From Rhizopus arrhizus (taxonomy: Eukaryota; Mucoromycota; Mucoromycetes; Mucorales; Rhizopodaceae), in assembly GCA_024220505.1 (NCBI GenBank), contig JAKZZE010000004.1, forward strand, positions 2,108,001-2,172,000: 64,000 bases of DNA, in the 5' to 3' direction. The notes under the pieces were generated by a model. That model did not search any database and was not told the DNA's origin. It was given only the letters and a program-made list of their open reading frames with translations. Positions within the stretch are counted from its first letter, which is position 1. The number at the start of each line of letters is the position of its first letter. Made by a program: the position numbers and the translations under genes. Positions 62,277 to 64,000 of this stretch are shown in pieces.

Positions 62277-63003
62277 ATCTTTAACTCCTTATAATTGTAT
62301 GTGTCTACACGTAGATGTCATTATATATATTTATCATACCTCCTTTCATCTCCCTTTTATAATCCATCTCTTTAATCCTTGTACATTAAACATTTCATCT
62401 CTTTACTGCCATGTATTCAACCTCTCTCTCTCCTTTTTTAATAAATAAAACTACTTTACAAACAGCAATCCTCTCCTCTTTGTTTATCAATCAGTCAATA
62501 TTCCCTTTTAGGATTTTCAATAGTTTACGCAATAATTAAATCAATTGCTTGGCAATTCATCTTATCTCTTTTTAATACACTAAAATCGATCATTTGAAAC
62601 CATTTCCTTTCAATTATCATTTCATTATCTCTTACAAACATAAGCCCCAATTGTGTAATAAAAGCCTCAATTTCAGCCAAGAAAGTCCGTATGCTTAGAT
62701 AACAAGGCTTTGCTGTTCTTTGTGCTACTCTTAATCAACCTTCTCCCTTCTGTGGCAATCAAAAGCTGTATTAAACACATGGCTTCTTTAATGGCAACTC
62801 TACCCTTGGGAATAAAGTAAAATGTCTTTTTTATGCCGCTTTAACTTTGTGTTACACCTAATTTTTCTAGTGGTTTTTTTTTTTTTTTTTTGTTGGGATC
62901 CATTTGTCTGGCCCTCTCGATCCCATCTTTGATTTCACTGGTTATTTTTGTTTGTTCAATTCATTCGCTCTTCAACTCTCAGTTTCATTTACAGTATTTC
63001 CAA
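62277..63003. other. Intergenic region
   Basis: Pyrimidine-rich 3' flank of the small gene (62277-62450), then AT-rich sequence with a T run near 62875-62891. No further feature recognised. Confidence 0.45.
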
Positions 63004-63821
63004 AAAAAAAATAAGATTGCTCTTTGAATATAACAGGTGTACCCTTTAGAAACAGATGCTATATATTTTGAAGGATGTATTATACTATATATAGACATCA
63101 TGTCGTATTCATCAAAGAAGCAGTGTCGTGTGCTCAGAAATCAAGAATTTATCCTACAAATGACTAAAAGTATAAATGAAAATAAAAACTGATTTCTATA
63201 AAGTAAAAGATAATCAAGACTTGTATGATTTAAGATGCTAAAGTTACAAATTGATTGTCTATGCACATGGCGTAATAATCCCCTTAATCTCAAGCATACT
63301 GTGTTGCCCCAGCTGTCAGGAGACGTGAACAGGACATCCTTTTCCCGCTGTCTTTGGGTCACCTGTCAATATGACTAATACATCCCCAAGCATTTATTTG
63401 ACGCCATCTAGACCTCGGCATAGTCAGATTCAAAGAATTGAAAGCGATGGTAAAGAAGAATGCCTGTTTGTGACTGTGCAATTATAAAATACACTTTATG
63501 ATTCTTTGTTTTTGATCATTCGTGTCCTCTATATTATCGTGTCAATAAATATCAAATTCATTGGCTGACCATCTTTTATGAGAAAATTGACTTGCACTAT
63601 CTTTAGTGACTCACATTCAATAAAAAGAATTTGATAGAATATGCACTTTAGAAAAAAGAGATAAAAGCACTAAGTCATTCTTGATTTCTGAGCACACGAC
63701 ATTGATTCTTTGATGAATACGACATGATGTCTATATATAGTATAATACATCCTTCAAAATATATAGCATCTGTTTCTAAAGGGTACACCTGTTATATTCA
63801 AAGAGCAATCTTATTTTTTTT
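63004..63821. mobile_element. 818-bp foldback (MITE-like) element with 145-bp arms
   Basis: The arm 63004-63148 matches 63677-63821 in reverse complement with only two differences seen (AGAAGCAGTG versus AGAATCAATG). A unique 528-bp spacer separates them. No transposase frame is present; the longest neat frame in the spacer is a 38-codon ORF from ATG 63371. No clear target duplication was seen, because both ends are A/T runs. It is probably a non-autonomous DNA element. Confidence 0.8.
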
Positions 63822-64000
63822 AAAGATACTAAACCTTTTTTGTTAACTCGCCCATTTCATGCCGAGAAACGGTCAGACCCTGTTTCAGAACTTTAGGGTA
63901 CGTGCATTTTCCCTGTTTTTTGCTTATCTCTGAAACTTGTATATTCCCATCAAAACATTTTCTAGAGATTCTTTTTCATGCATTTAGTATATGAACATGG

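Overview
The window is nuclear DNA of an early-diverging fungus, most likely a mucoralean (Mucoromycota). The genome is AT-rich with many long A/T homopolymers. Genes have short (about 45-110 nt) GT..AG introns, often several per gene, and short intergenic gaps. The gene set is typical of filamentous fungi: Zn2Cys6 and NDT80-type regulators, a fungal DOCK protein, a G-beta and an SRPK kinase. I could not fix the genus. No rRNA, tRNA or CRISPR array was seen. All gene models were built by hand from splice signals and reading-frame continuity, with no transcript or homology support.

Layout: 1-2569 (-) RGS/FAD-oxidoreductase fusion gene, cut by the left edge; 2570-7247 AT-rich gene desert; 7248-9248 (-) NDT80/PhoG-type regulator; 9249-12025 gene-poor; 12026-16943 a DNA transposon with 269-bp inverted ends that carries a broken Tnp2-like transposase gene joined to a PD-(D/E)XK-like domain; 17.1-19.2 kb decayed DNA; 19209-21228 (+) RING-like/RRM protein; 21655-23586 (+) SRPK-type kinase; 23680-31136 (-) DOCK-family Rho GEF; 31334-32179 (-) protein methyltransferase; 32845-34241 (+) conserved protein of unknown function; 34304-36810 (-) Zn2Cys6 transcription factor; 36922-38466 (-) F-box protein; 38.6-40.6 kb a decayed Fanzor/TnpB-like gene; 41754-42866 (+) nucleolin/Gar2-like; 43036-44202 (-) coiled-coil protein; 45056-46462 (+) SEL1-repeat protein; 46642-47783 (-) G-protein beta; 48816-50339 (-) subtilisin; 50879-51925 (+) short-chain dehydrogenase; 53806-54111 (+) ECL1-like small protein; 54395-54984 (-) NAC beta subunit; 55.5-57.7 kb LINE relic; 58.06-58.87 kb Tc1/mariner relic; 60747-61249 (+) Cys-rich single-pass membrane protein; 61926-62276 (+) small unknown protein; 63004-63821 a foldback element.

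The window alternates between compact housekeeping/signalling blocks and islands of dead mobile DNA (2.6-7.2, 9.3-19.2, 38.5-41.7, 55-60.7 and 62.3-64 kb). Several genes belong to G-protein or small-GTPase signalling (RGS fusion, G-beta, DOCK), but they are scattered and nothing shows that they form a cluster.

The most unusual items are: (1) an RGS domain spliced in frame to an FSP1/AIFM2-like FAD/NAD oxidoreductase; (2) a transposon whose Tnp2-like transposase reading frame continues, through a spliced intron, into a PD-(D/E)XK nuclease-like domain whose last codons lie inside the terminal inverted repeat; (3) a dead Fanzor-like nuclease gene; (4) a SEL1-repeat protein with both a mitochondrial-type N-terminus and a CaaX box.
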